A stretch of DNA of 64,000 nt from Geobacter sp. (GCA_003490025.1 DNJC01000055.1:62001-126000); one strand, 5' to 3'. Positions 41,945 to 51,128 are shown, counted from the stretch's first letter. Notes: generated by a model from the letters alone, not told the origin. Program-made: numbers and translations.

Positions 41945-42439
41945 TTAGGCGTTCTTGACCACCAGTTTTTTGTAACAGGCGTTTTCCCCCGCGTGGATGA
42001 TCTCCAGCGAAGATTCCCGCCCCATGATGTTCTGCAGCGCGCCGGCGAAGAAGCCGTACATCATGTTGCAAAGCGACCCCTTCTGGGAGTGCCCGAAGCG
42101 GAACAGGGACTGCCTGATCATGCAGTCCCTGAACACCAGCATGACCTGCGCCCCCTCCTCGGCTTCAAGTACCACCGCCTCCTGGTCGTGCGTCTTGAAC
42201 GGCTCGAAGAGCCAGAGGTAGTCGTTTTTCTTCAGCACTTCCCTCGTGGCGGCGAGCGCCTCCTCGATGTCGCCGGTCCGCGGCACCCCCAGGGAGAGTT
42301 TCTTCCCCAGGTTGACCCCGGCAAGGTACGAGATGCTGCTTGCCGATTCTCCGATCGCCTGTTCCGTCCCCGATGCGATCGCGCCGAGAAACACCATCGC
42401 GTCCTGCAGGGCAAGCCTTTGATTCCGGGTCGTCTCCAT
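41945..42439 (-). CDS. V4R-like small protein A upstream of the hydrogenase
   Basis: A 164-residue protein. The C-terminal half (VFRDCMIRQSLFRFGHSQKG, SLCNMMYGFFAGALQNIMGR, HAGENACYKKLV) has the V4R-like layout of a Cys-containing strand, an amphipathic helix with GFFAG, and a final AGExxC. It aligns along its length with the protein encoded at 38854-39309. The ATG at 42439 follows AGGAG, which lies in the end of the cheW gene. It is the second gene of the hydrogenase operon. Function unknown; a sensor of a small ligand is the favoured reading. Confidence 0.6.
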   Translation of the reverse strand: METTRNQRLALQDAMVFLGAIASGTEQAIGESASSISYLAGVNLGKKLSLGVPRTGDIEEALAATREVLKKNDYLWLFEPFKTHDQEAVVLEAEEGAQVMLVFRDCMIRQSLFRFGHSQKGSLCNMMYGFFAGALQNIMGRESSLEIIHAGENACYKKLVVKNA

Positions 42440-42449
42440 GACGGCACTC

Positions 42450-42983
42450 CTATGCAAGATGCTCCAGATTCATGACCACCACGAGCCTCTCCCCCAGTGG
42501 GAGGATCCCTTCTATCCACGGCTGCCCCGCCGCATCGAGGGGGGGCAATATCTCGGTCCGGGCCACGCGGACGACGTCCGAGACCTCGTCGACCACGAAA
42601 CCGGTCAGCTGGCCGTGGAAATCCATGACCGCCACGCAGCTCAAGCGGTGCTCCTCGATCTCCTGCAGGCCGAACCTCTTTCTCAGGCAAACGATCGGGA
42701 CGATGCTCCCCCTGAGGTCTATGATCCCCTCCAGATGTGAAGGTGCGTTCGCCATCCTGGTTATCTCGGTCATGTCGATGATCTCGCGGACGTCCATGAC
42801 GTTGACCCCATACTCTTCACGCCCGATCATGAAGGTGACCATCTGGATATCAGGACTGTTCGTATGCGACGAGGGGTTTGCCAATGTCTTTCTCCTCTTT
42901 GCACAGCTGAAGCAGAGCCCGGGTCGGTCATCACGACAGGCTTCGCACGGTTCCGGGTGGACCTTGTCCGCGATGGGTGTCAA
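42450..42983 (-). CDS. CheW-like adaptor with N-terminal Cys-rich motif
   Basis: From residue about 47 a complete CheW domain is present (VTFMIGREEYGVNVMDVREI, PSHLEGIIDLRGSIVPIVCL, VDEVSDVVRVARTEILPP). CheW couples receptors to CheA. If the TTG at 42983 is the start, the N-terminus contains CEACRDDRPGLCFSCAKRR, two CxxC pairs that may bind zinc or an Fe-S cluster. A second TTG at 42884 with a GAGGAG site seven bases upstream gives a shorter form without it; the start is unresolved. It overlaps the ribosome site of the V4R-like gene and is first in the hydrogenase operon. Confidence 0.85.
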   Translation of the reverse strand: MTPIADKVHPEPCEACRDDRPGLCFSCAKRRKTLANPSSHTNSPDIQMVTFMIGREEYGVNVMDVREIIDMTEITRMANAPSHLEGIIDLRGSIVPIVCLRKRFGLQEIEEHRLSCVAVMDFHGQLTGFVVDEVSDVVRVARTEILPPLDAAGQPWIEGILPLGERLVVVMNLEHLA

Positions 42984-43292
42984 GTCTCTAGATTGAAGCA
43001 GGGAGGGTGTTGGAGGGATGCCTGCCTTAAAAAGCAGCCGGTCTGTGGAGACTTAGGTGACTTATCGGGACGCAAAGATGCAACTTAAATTTTATTTGTT
43101 AATGGGTACTTTAATACCCGATATCGAGCTGACTAGCGGCTCGTGAAATATCGCGTCGGCGCCGCGAGAGACGAGAGCGGCGGCCATGCTCGTTCCCGTC
43201 TCCCGGCGGCGAAACGGCGTGCCGGTGTTCCCTTTTTTATTGCAAAGGATTTTGCGGTGTGGCACTTTTGGCGCACCCGGGAGGAGATCTTC
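42984..43292. other. Divergent intergenic region between hydrogenase operon and permease
   Basis: No gene is supported. It must hold promoters for both directions. An inverted repeat GGGTA-CTTTAA-TACCC lies at 43104-43119. The part next to the hydrogenase operon is less GC-rich and carries no clear sigma-54 or riboswitch motif. Confidence 0.5.
43104..43119. promoter_or_regulatory. Short inverted repeat, possible operator
   Basis: GGGTA and TACCC face each other around CTTTAA, in AT-rich sequence about 175 bases upstream of the permease ATG. This could be a regulator site for either divergent unit; the pattern is short and may be chance. Confidence 0.3.
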
Positions 43293-44864
43293 ATGAAAAA
43301 AAAGAAGCCGGTGCTTTTCGCGGCAGGCGACGTCAACGCCTTCTTCGGGCTGATGCTCGACAACATGTCGGACCTCGTCATCATGGCCGGCATCCTCACC
43401 GGCGTCTTCGGGTTGCCGCGGGACCTCGTGCTGTCGAGGATGCTCCCCGGAAGCGCCGTGGGGGTGCTGGTGGGGGATCTCCTCTACTCCTGGATGGCCT
43501 GGCGTCTGGCCCGGAAAACCGGGCGAGACGATGTGACCGCCATGCCGCTCGGGCTCGACACCCCCTCCACCTTCGGGATGGCCTTCGGCGTCATCGGCCC
43601 CTGCTACCTGGCGACCAGGGACGCGCGGCTCACCTGGCAGGTCGCCATGGCGACCATCGTGCTGATGGGGGTGTTCAAGATCGCCGTCTCCTTCTGCGGT
43701 CCCTCCTTGCGAAGGATGGTGCCGCGCGCGGGGCTTCTCGGGAGCATCTCGGCCGTCGCCCTGCTCCTCATCGCCTACCTCCCCTTCCTGAAACTGTTCG
43801 CTTCGCCGGTGGTCGGCTTCCTGTCGCTCGGCATCGTCTTCATCTCGCTTTTGGCACGCTTCAGGCTCCCCCTGCGCGTCCCGGGCGCCCTGGCCGGGAT
43901 ACTCTGCGGGACCGTGGCGTATTACCTCCTCGGCTCATTGGGACTCCTCCCAAGCGGAGCGTACACTCCCGTGATACCCCCTGTTTTCGCCCTCTACCTG
44001 CCGCTGCCGACGCTCGAGTTTCTGCACGGCATCCCCAAGGCGCTCGCCTACCTGCCGCTCGCCGTTCCGTTCGCCCTGGCGACGGTCGTGGGCGGGGTCG
44101 ACGTCACCGAGAGCGCGGCGGTGGCAGGCGACGACTACAACACACGGGACATCCTGCTGGTCGAGGGGTTCGCCACGCTGGTGGCGGGGATGTGCGGAGG
44201 GGTGATCCAGTCCTGTCCCTACATCGGCCACCCCGCCTACAAGGACATGGGAGGGCGCTCCGGCTACACCATGGCGACCGGGCTCTTCCTCGGTTTCGCC
44301 GCGGTCTTTGGCTACCTCTCCTTCTTCGTGGGGCTGCTTCCCGAGGCCGCCGTCGCCCCCATCCTCATCTTCATCGGGATCGAGATCACGGCCCAGGCCT
44401 TCGAGGCGACGCCGGTGAAGCATTACCGGGCGGTCGCCATCTCCTTCATCCCCGTCATCGCCTGCCTCGTCACCATCGAGTTCGGGCAGATGCTGGGAGG
44501 GCTCGGGAAGAGCGCCGGCGACCTGACGGGGGATCTCCTGGCGACATGGCAGGCGACGACCATCCTCGGCAACGGGTTCATCGTCACCTCGCTTTTATGG
44601 GGAGCCGCCTTCGCCCACGTGCTGGACCACAAGCCGGGGAAGGCTGCGATTTACCTGCTGATCTGCGCCCTCTTCTCCCTCTGCGGGGTCATACACTCCC
44701 CCCTTCAGTCCGGCGCCGTCTTCTCTCCGTTCTCGCCGCCTGCCCCGATCGTGTGGCACCTGGGAGCCGGATACGGCATCATGGCGCTGACATTCATCCT
44801 GCTGGAATGCCTGCGGAAGGGGGACAAGGCTGAACCCGAACCGCGGACCGGTCCGATGCCGTAA
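43293..44864 (+). CDS. Xanthine/uracil-type (NCS2/AzgA-like) permease
   Basis: A 523-residue membrane protein with about 12-14 hydrophobic segments. It begins VLFAAGDVNAFFGLMLDNMS and carries conserved polar residues in MPLGLDTPSTFGMAFG, VVGGVDVTESAAVAGDDY and ILIFIGIEITAQAFEATP. This is the AzgA-type nucleobase transporter pattern (proton symport of purines), but the substrate is not certain. The ATG at 43293 has GGAGGAG upstream. It is a single gene followed by a terminator. Confidence 0.84.
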   Translation: MKKKKPVLFAAGDVNAFFGLMLDNMSDLVIMAGILTGVFGLPRDLVLSRMLPGSAVGVLVGDLLYSWMAWRLARKTGRDDVTAMPLGLDTPSTFGMAFGVIGPCYLATRDARLTWQVAMATIVLMGVFKIAVSFCGPSLRRMVPRAGLLGSISAVALLLIAYLPFLKLFASPVVGFLSLGIVFISLLARFRLPLRVPGALAGILCGTVAYYLLGSLGLLPSGAYTPVIPPVFALYLPLPTLEFLHGIPKALAYLPLAVPFALATVVGGVDVTESAAVAGDDYNTRDILLVEGFATLVAGMCGGVIQSCPYIGHPAYKDMGGRSGYTMATGLFLGFAAVFGYLSFFVGLLPEAAVAPILIFIGIEITAQAFEATPVKHYRAVAISFIPVIACLVTIEFGQMLGGLGKSAGDLTGDLLATWQATTILGNGFIVTSLLWGAAFAHVLDHKPGKAAIYLLICALFSLCGVIHSPLQSGAVFSPFSPPAPIVWHLGAGYGIMALTFILLECLRKGDKAEPEPRTGPMP

Positions 44865-44883
44865 TAATCGTGGATTGAACGCA

Positions 44884-44920
44884 GAAAAGGTCCGCCGGCA
44901 GATGCCGGCGGACCTTTTCG
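44884..44920. terminator. Bidirectional Rho-independent terminator
   Basis: A GC-rich stem (AAGGTCCGCCGGC with its complement CCGGCGGACCTT) around GATG is flanked by AAAA and TTTT. It separates the permease from the convergent protease gene. Confidence 0.85.
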
Positions 44921-44947
44921 TTTCATGCTGCCGCAGTTTCGGGTTTC

Positions 44948-46171
44948 TCAGTACACGGTGTAGAGGAGCCTGTTGGGGGATTTATTGCCCGGGTTGGTCA
45001 CCACCCCCTTGGTTGATGAGCCGGTCAGCGCGCTGGAAACAGTTGCAGGGGACGCCTCCCAGTTGCCCTGCAGGAACAGGGCGGCAACGCCGGTGACGTT
45101 GGGCGTCGCCATTGAGGTGCCGCTGATGGTGTTCGTCGCCGTGTCGCTGCTGTTCCAGGCGGAAGTCACGGAAGAACCGGGCGCGAAGAGGTCGAGGCAG
45201 GCCCCGTAGTTGGAGTAGGAGGCGCGGGCATCGGTCAAGGTGGTGGCTCCGACCGTTATCGCGGCAGGAACGCGTGCCGGCGAGGTTCTGCAGGCATCCT
45301 GCCTGTCGTTGCCGGCTGCAACCGCGTAGGTGACCCCGCTCCCTATCGACGTTTTCACCGCGTTGTCCAGGGCCGTCGAACTCCTCCCTCCGAGGCTCAT
45401 GTTGGCGACGGCAGGGGCCAGGGCCTTTTTGTGCCCGGTGACCCAGTCCACGCCGGAAACGACGCCGGAGACGGTGCCGGAACCGGAGCAGTCGAGCACT
45501 CGCACCGCGACCAGCGTCACGTCCTTGGCGACGCCGTAATTCAGACCGCCGATGGTCCCCGCGACATGGGTGCCGTGACCGTTGCAGTCGATGCCGTTGC
45601 GTCCATCGTTGACCGCATCGTAACCGACCGATGCGCGCCGCTTCGCGGGGTCCGCGGGGTACGCGGCGTCCGCGAATTCGGCATGGCTCGGCCTGATGCC
45701 GGTATCGATGATGTACGCCGTAACCCCGAGGCCGGTGTTCAGGTAGTTGAAAGATCCGTTCAGGGGGAGGTATTTCTGGTCTATGCGGTCGAGGTTCCAG
45801 GTGGAGACGCTTTGCGAGGTAAGGATGTCAAGCGACACCGTCTGGTCCGCCTCGATGTACTCGATGTTCGGGTTGTGACGCAGGCCCTGCAGCGCAGCCT
45901 CCGGAAGGGTGGCCGCAAACCCCTGCAACGCGTCGGTGTAGGTGTAGTGCACCTTCCCGCCGAGGCGGGCGGCGGCATCGACGGCGGCCGTCACCTCATG
46001 CCCTTCGGCGCCGGCGCGGAATACCACTATATAGCGCCCCGGTATGGCATTGGGCTCGGCGGCACCGTAGACGGGAGCCGCGGCATCTATCCTTGCTCCC
46101 TGCGACTGGCTGACGCCCGCAACGGAAACAGCCAGCATGATGGCAAAAGCAAGCATTGTTTTATTTTTCAT
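44948..46171 (-). CDS. Secreted subtilisin-family serine protease (proteinase K-like, with I9 propeptide)
   Basis: A 407-residue S8 protease. Signal peptide (MLAFAIMLAVSVAGVSQSQG), an inhibitor I9 propeptide (about residues 45-110, GRYIVVFRAGAEGHEVTAAV), then the catalytic domain with Asp in AYIIDTGIRPSHAEF, His in CNGHGTHVAGTIGG, the Asn region VAAGNDRQDA and Ser in TISGTSMATPNVTGVA. It is secreted and self-processed. It is a stand-alone gene convergent with the permease; the ATG follows GGAGG. Confidence 0.94.
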   Translation of the reverse strand: MKNKTMLAFAIMLAVSVAGVSQSQGARIDAAAPVYGAAEPNAIPGRYIVVFRAGAEGHEVTAAVDAAARLGGKVHYTYTDALQGFAATLPEAALQGLRHNPNIEYIEADQTVSLDILTSQSVSTWNLDRIDQKYLPLNGSFNYLNTGLGVTAYIIDTGIRPSHAEFADAAYPADPAKRRASVGYDAVNDGRNGIDCNGHGTHVAGTIGGLNYGVAKDVTLVAVRVLDCSGSGTVSGVVSGVDWVTGHKKALAPAVANMSLGGRSSTALDNAVKTSIGSGVTYAVAAGNDRQDACRTSPARVPAAITVGATTLTDARASYSNYGACLDLFAPGSSVTSAWNSSDTATNTISGTSMATPNVTGVAALFLQGNWEASPATVSSALTGSSTKGVVTNPGNKSPNRLLYTVY

Positions 46172-46449
46172 GGTTTCCCTCCAGTGGAACGAGATGTGGC
46201 TTGAAAAGCATAAAACACCGTTCAGTCGTGTATTTATTGAAAATATAGTGCTTTATGAGCCATAACGCAATAGGTGATTTTGGAAAGCCGGCTCCAGATC
46301 CGAACCGGCGGTTTACAACGAAGAGGGTACTTGGACGGCTCGTCACCGAGGGCGAGTTCACACCGGCGATGCGCGCCTATAGTGGGATGTCCCGGGCCTC
46401 CTTGAGGGAGGCCGAAGAAGCCGTCGAACGGATCGAAAAGCGTCCCGGG

Positions 46450-46818
46450 TTACCTGAGATCCCGCTTCTTTTGGTCTTGGCTGTTCTTGGCGGGACCGAC
46501 CGTCTGCCCGGTGGCGGTGCGCAACAGCTCATTGCATGCCGTGGCAAGCTTGGTCAGCTCGCCGTCGTCTCCGTAGATCTTGCCATAGAAGATGTTCTCC
46601 ATGATATGCATCCTTGCCAGCGGAGTCTTCGCCTTGCGAAGTTGCATCTCTATGGACCACTGCATTTGTTGAAGCTTCAAGCTCTTCTCCGGAGTTCTGG
46701 CCCTGCATGCATCCCTGATGGCCTGGTCGGCAAGCTCATTGAATCGGGTGGGATTTTCCTGGTACAACTTCCCCAGTTCAGAAGGAGTATATAGGTTGAA
46801 AATGGATTTTGAACTCAT
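46450..46818 (-). CDS. DUF3135-like small protein
   Basis: A 122-residue protein beginning MSSKSIFNLYTPSELGKLYQ, with TRFNELADQAIRDACRAR and MHIMENIFYGKIYGDDGELT. The pattern fits DUF3135-type proteins of unknown function. The chosen ATG has a GGAGGG-like site close upstream; reading further upstream gives an Arg-rich, unlikely N-terminus. It is a single minus-strand gene. The last 15 residues are charged (AKNSQDQKKRDLR). Confidence 0.65.
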   Translation of the reverse strand: MSSKSIFNLYTPSELGKLYQENPTRFNELADQAIRDACRARTPEKSLKLQQMQWSIEMQLRKAKTPLARMHIMENIFYGKIYGDDGELTKLATACNELLRTATGQTVGPAKNSQDQKKRDLR

Positions 46819-47106
46819 GACGCCCTCCCCTCGTTCCTCTGAGACAGTTCTGGTTACGGGGGAAATCTCCGCCGTATCATTTGTCTTTTTTAACTTTGCA
46901 CCAAAACGAAAAATTATGCGAGCAATTTTCCTTCTGATTGCGAAGTTTCCGGCGCTGGTACTGTGCACGGTTGAGGAAGGGGTAGCTGTCGCCAGGAGTA
47001 CCGTGTTGGGAAAGTCCCTGTCGAACCGGGATGAATGGGGAGAACCGCGGAAGGGAACGAATCATCGAGGGGGGAAATTGCGGGAGTTCACCGGGGATGC
47101 TGGAAG

Positions 47107-50100
47107 CTATCCCGCTCCGGCGTCCAGCGTTTCCCGGATCTTTCGCAGAAGCTCGACGGGCTGGACCGGTTTCATGATCAGGTTGATCCCTTTCTCCGAG
47201 ACGCCGCGGTTTTCCATGAAGTCCGAGGTATAGCCGCTTGAGAACAGCACCTTCACCCCCGGTTCCAATCGGCAGATCTCCTCACATGCATCCCTGCCGT
47301 TTTTCCTGGGCATGATCATGTCCATGACGATCATGCCGATCCTGTCCCGGTTTGCGGCGAAAAGCTCGACCGCCTGCTGGCCGTCCTCGGCCTGGATCAC
47401 CTCGTACCCGAACCGGGTGAGCACCATCACCATCAGTTTGCGCACCTCCGCGTCATCCTCGGCCAGCAGAATCGTCTCGGTTCCGCCCAGCGGAGGCGGC
47501 AGTGCCGCCCGCGCGTCGGCCCCTTCCGCTTCCGCCTCGGCCAGCGGGAGATAGATCCTGAAGGCGGTGCCGATCCCCGGTTCGCTGTACACGTTGATGA
47601 ACCCGCTGTGCTGCTTCACTATGCCGTACACGATCGCCATGCCCAGGCCGGTTCCCTTGCCGACCTCCTTGGTGGTGAAAAAGGGCTCGAATATCCTGCT
47701 GCAGGTGGCCTCGTCCATCCCGCAACCGGTGTCGGACATGGTCACGCAGGCGTAGCGCCCCGGCTCGGCGTGGCCGAAGGGATTTTCCACCGGGAATCCG
47801 AATTCGACCATCTCCGTCTTCAGGGAGAGCGTACCTCCCTTGGCCATGGCGTCGCGGGCGTTGGTGGCCAGGTTGATGAGGACCTGCTCGATCTGTCCGC
47901 TGTCCGCCACCACCGGCAGCAGCCTGACCTCCGAAGGGACCACCTCCAGCTGGATGTCTTCCCCGATGATCCGTACCAGGAACTTCTGGACGTGCTGCAC
48001 GATCTCCCAGAGGTTGGCCCGCTTAGGCGACATGACCTGCTTCCGGCTGAAAGCCAGAAGCCCCTGTGTCAACTGGGCCGCTCTCTCCGCGGAGAGGACG
48101 ATCTGCTCCACCTGTTGGCCCTGCCGCTCGCTGAGAGCTTTGTCGGCCTGCAGCAAGGAGCAATAACCCATTATCACCTGGAGCACGTTGTTGAAGTCGT
48201 GCGCGACCCCGCCGGCCAATTGGCCTATCGCCTCCATCTTCTGCGCCTGGCGCAGTTGCTCCTCCAGGTGGCGCTGCCCCGTTATGTCGCGCACCGTGCC
48301 GATGACGCCGATTATCTCTCCCTGTGCGTTGCGCAGCGGGGCGCGCGTGTCCGCCAACCATCCGGAGCGTCCGTTCTCCGGGATGTCGAAGGGGAACTCG
48401 ATGGTGCTGGAGATCTCTCCCTTCAGGGCGGCCTCCAGTTTCTCGTAAACGCCCGCCTCCTTGAGAAAGGGGAAAAGCTCCAGCGGGTGCCGTCCCAGCA
48501 CCTCGGCGGCGGCGGTGCCGGTGAATTGCTCCATGTACGGGTTCCAAACCCGGTACCTCAGGTCGGGGCCGTACACTATGATCCCCTCCTGGGCGCTCGC
48601 GACGATCTGCTCGTTGAACTGGCTCGCCTCCAGGAGCGCCTCGTCCGTCCTCAGCTTGGAAAGCGCTATGGAGATGTAGTCCACGAGGTTCTCGTACAGG
48701 GCGACCTTCTCGGCGGAGATTTTCCCCGGGCGCCGGTCGTTGAACTGAAACAGCCCGATCCTTTCGCTATGCGAGCTGAGTGGAATCAGGGCGACGGATT
48801 CATACCTCCAGGTGTTGCAGCTGGCGCAGGCCCCCTCCCCGCCGTGGTCGCCGGCGAAACTCGACCGGAAATCCGTGGTGCTGGAGGTCCAGAAACTGCC
48901 GCGCGGTGTGAAGAACGGTTCCGTCGCATCGGGCCGCCCGCAGATGACGCTGCCGCACATGCACAGCAGCGCCGGTCTCCCCGCCTCGTCGCCCGGCGCG
49001 CCATTCCCGCCGCCGATGCGGAGGCTGTTCTCCGCAGCGACGAAGTCGTGCGGAAACCCCACCGATTCGTAGTAGGGGAAATCGGAGCCCACCTGCAGCC
49101 GTATGCCGACCGCCTCACATCCGGTCAGTTGCTGGAAGAAGAGGGTCGTGCGGGACATGAGTTCCTGGACATTCTCGGCCTCGTTGCAGATCCGCAGCAG
49201 TTCGACGGTGGCGTTGCGGGCGACTTCCGCCCTCTTCTTCTCGGTAAGATCGTTCAGCATGACCAGCAGGCAGGACCGGCCGTCCAGCACCACCACTTCG
49301 GCCGAGAAAAGGACATCTATCATTTCGCCGGACTTGTGATGGAGCTGCATGGCCTGGTGCACGCCTTTCTGCTCTCGCAGGATACGGATGATCTCGTCCC
49401 GCTTGGCGATGCTTGGATAAACGCCCAGCTCCTCCGCGGTCCTCCCTATCGCCTCCTCGCGCTCGTGCCCCAAAAGGCGCAGCCATGAACCGTTCGCCTC
49501 GATCAGCCGTCCGTCGTCGATGGCGCCGATACCGATGGCGACGGGCGCGTGGTCGAAGATGGTGCGGAACCTCGTTTCGCTCTCCCGGAGGGCCGCTTCC
49601 GCCTGCTTCAGCGCGGTAATGTCCACCAAAGTCGTGAGGATGACCTCCTCCCCCCCGACGGTGAGCAGCTGGGAGGAGAGCTGGGTCACGAAGATCTCCC
49701 CGGATTTCTTCAAGAACTCCTGCTCCCACCCCCGCACGGTCCCGGTCCCCCGCAGCTCGCCGATGAAGCGCTGGAGATCCTCGATTCTCGTCCACATGTG
49801 GCGGGCGGACCTGCCCACCACCTCATGGCGGCTGTACCCGGTCATCTCCAGCCAGGTGTCGTTCACTTCCAGCACCACACCCCCCTCCAGGCGGGTGAGC
49901 GCGATGGCGGCCGCGTTCCCGGAGAACGCCTTGTAGAACTTTCGCTCGGACTCGAGGAGGGCTGCCTCGACTTTTTTGCGCTCAGTGACGTCCTGCATTA
50001 CGGCCAAGGACTTAGGCTCCCCCGTCCCGTCGCGGAGCAGGTTTACCGTTGCATGGCAGTAGGCGACCTCTCCGTCGGGGCGCAGATAACGCTTCTCCGC

Positions 50101-50763
50101 CTGAAACCCTTCGCCGTCGCCGGCCATCAGGGTCTTCAGGTTGTCAAGACAGGCTTGGCGGTCGTCGGGATGTGTTACCTCCGACATGCAAAGTTGCAGC
50201 AGCTCCCGCTCCCCGCGCCCCAGCAGCCGACAGAGCGCCGCATTGACCTTCAGAAACCTCCCGGTTGCCGTATCGATCAGCGCCTCGCCGACGCTCGATT
50301 CCATGAACATGATCCGGAACTGTTCCTCGCTTTCGCGCAGCATCTCCCTGGCAAGGCGCTGTTCCGCCTCCAGCGAAAGGATGCGGGACTCCTGCAGGCG
50401 TTCGTCCGCGACCCGCGCCTGCGCCTCGCTCCGCTCGGCACGCTCCAGGCGCTCCTGGTTGTGGCTGAACAGGAATCCCATGACGAGGAACACGACCACC
50501 GACAAGAGGTTGTTGACCGGTTTTCCGGTGAAGGAGAGCTGGGGTGGGATGAAGCAATAGGTGACCAGGATGGCGCAGAGGACGGTCGAGAGGAGGCCTA
50601 CCCGCTTTCCGGCGATCCGGGAGGTAAAGTAGACGGTGGGATAGAACAGGAACCAGACAAAGGGTTTGAACACATCCCAAAGCAGCCATTGCACGGAACA
50701 GGTTATGAAGGGTAGCAGAAGTGCCAGCAAACTCTTCAGGATGTCACTCTGCCGTTTGCTCAC
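47107..50763 (-). CDS. Large membrane hybrid histidine kinase (DUF4118-PAS3-GAF-PAS-HisKA-HATPase-REC)
   Basis: A 1218-residue kinase. Residues about 10-105 form four membrane helices of the DUF4118/KdpD type. Three PAS domains follow (about 145-510), then a GAF domain (about 530-710) containing a Cys-rich insert (LLCMCGSVICGR and GEGACASCNTW), then another PAS domain. HisKA has GGVAHDFNNVLQVIMGYC, HATPase has GTGLGMAIVYGIVKQH and a receiver ends the protein with Asp in MIVMDMIMPRKNG. The start is GTG behind GAGGAGGGGG. The Cys may bind metal or an Fe-S cluster and make the GAF redox-sensitive; that is inference. No partner regulator is adjacent. Confidence 0.88.
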   Translation of the reverse strand: MSKRQSDILKSLLALLLPFITCSVQWLLWDVFKPFVWFLFYPTVYFTSRIAGKRVGLLSTVLCAILVTYCFIPPQLSFTGKPVNNLLSVVVFLVMGFLFSHNQERLERAERSEAQARVADERLQESRILSLEAEQRLAREMLRESEEQFRIMFMESSVGEALIDTATGRFLKVNAALCRLLGRGERELLQLCMSEVTHPDDRQACLDNLKTLMAGDGEGFQAEKRYLRPDGEVAYCHATVNLLRDGTGEPKSLAVMQDVTERKKVEAALLESERKFYKAFSGNAAAIALTRLEGGVVLEVNDTWLEMTGYSRHEVVGRSARHMWTRIEDLQRFIGELRGTGTVRGWEQEFLKKSGEIFVTQLSSQLLTVGGEEVILTTLVDITALKQAEAALRESETRFRTIFDHAPVAIGIGAIDDGRLIEANGSWLRLLGHEREEAIGRTAEELGVYPSIAKRDEIIRILREQKGVHQAMQLHHKSGEMIDVLFSAEVVVLDGRSCLLVMLNDLTEKKRAEVARNATVELLRICNEAENVQELMSRTTLFFQQLTGCEAVGIRLQVGSDFPYYESVGFPHDFVAAENSLRIGGGNGAPGDEAGRPALLCMCGSVICGRPDATEPFFTPRGSFWTSSTTDFRSSFAGDHGGEGACASCNTWRYESVALIPLSSHSERIGLFQFNDRRPGKISAEKVALYENLVDYISIALSKLRTDEALLEASQFNEQIVASAQEGIIVYGPDLRYRVWNPYMEQFTGTAAAEVLGRHPLELFPFLKEAGVYEKLEAALKGEISSTIEFPFDIPENGRSGWLADTRAPLRNAQGEIIGVIGTVRDITGQRHLEEQLRQAQKMEAIGQLAGGVAHDFNNVLQVIMGYCSLLQADKALSERQGQQVEQIVLSAERAAQLTQGLLAFSRKQVMSPKRANLWEIVQHVQKFLVRIIGEDIQLEVVPSEVRLLPVVADSGQIEQVLINLATNARDAMAKGGTLSLKTEMVEFGFPVENPFGHAEPGRYACVTMSDTGCGMDEATCSRIFEPFFTTKEVGKGTGLGMAIVYGIVKQHSGFINVYSEPGIGTAFRIYLPLAEAEAEGADARAALPPPLGGTETILLAEDDAEVRKLMVMVLTRFGYEVIQAEDGQQAVELFAANRDRIGMIVMDMIMPRKNGRDACEEICRLEPGVKVLFSSGYTSDFMENRGVSEKGINLIMKPVQPVELLRKIRETLDAGAG

Positions 50764-51128
50764 CGTACCCCCTCCTCATCAAAACCTGCCCAAGCAAGTG
50801 ACTGAGCCGCTAATCTCAGCTCGGCACAAAGTGCCATGAGTGCCTTTACGCTAACTGGAAAGCTTTGTCGGGAGAGTCGGCAGTGCGTGCTTCTTTTTGG
50901 AGCATGGTCGGTTAAGATCAGTTTACATTTTAGATCTTATTTTGCAAGGCGCGACTGGCGTCTGTTAGAGAGGAATCAGGTCGAACAGTCACTATTTCTA
51001 CGTTCTGACCCTGAAATGAGAGAATCGATGAAGATGTAGTAGAAAAAAACTGGCGGCGCACCGGGAGCGACGGCCATATGAGCCGGCCGGCGGGCTCGGG
51101 ACCGGCGCCAGATCGGCTGCCGGAGCGA
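50764..51128. other. Intergenic region with a short hairpin
   Basis: No gene is supported. The left part is the leader of the hybrid kinase and contains GGCAC-AAA-GTGCC (50823-50835). The rest holds nothing I can identify; it is upstream of the DUF2142 gene stop on the right. Confidence 0.5.

Noticed and set aside
43050..43085. GEMM-like GGGACGCAAAG in the gap before the permease
   Set aside because: The AAACC strand and tetraloop hairpin that should precede it are missing.
43259..44833. Second long plus-strand frame overlapping the permease
   Set aside because: Wrong reading frame of the permease gene: it is rich in Arg and has no membrane pattern, while the true frame shows clear helices.
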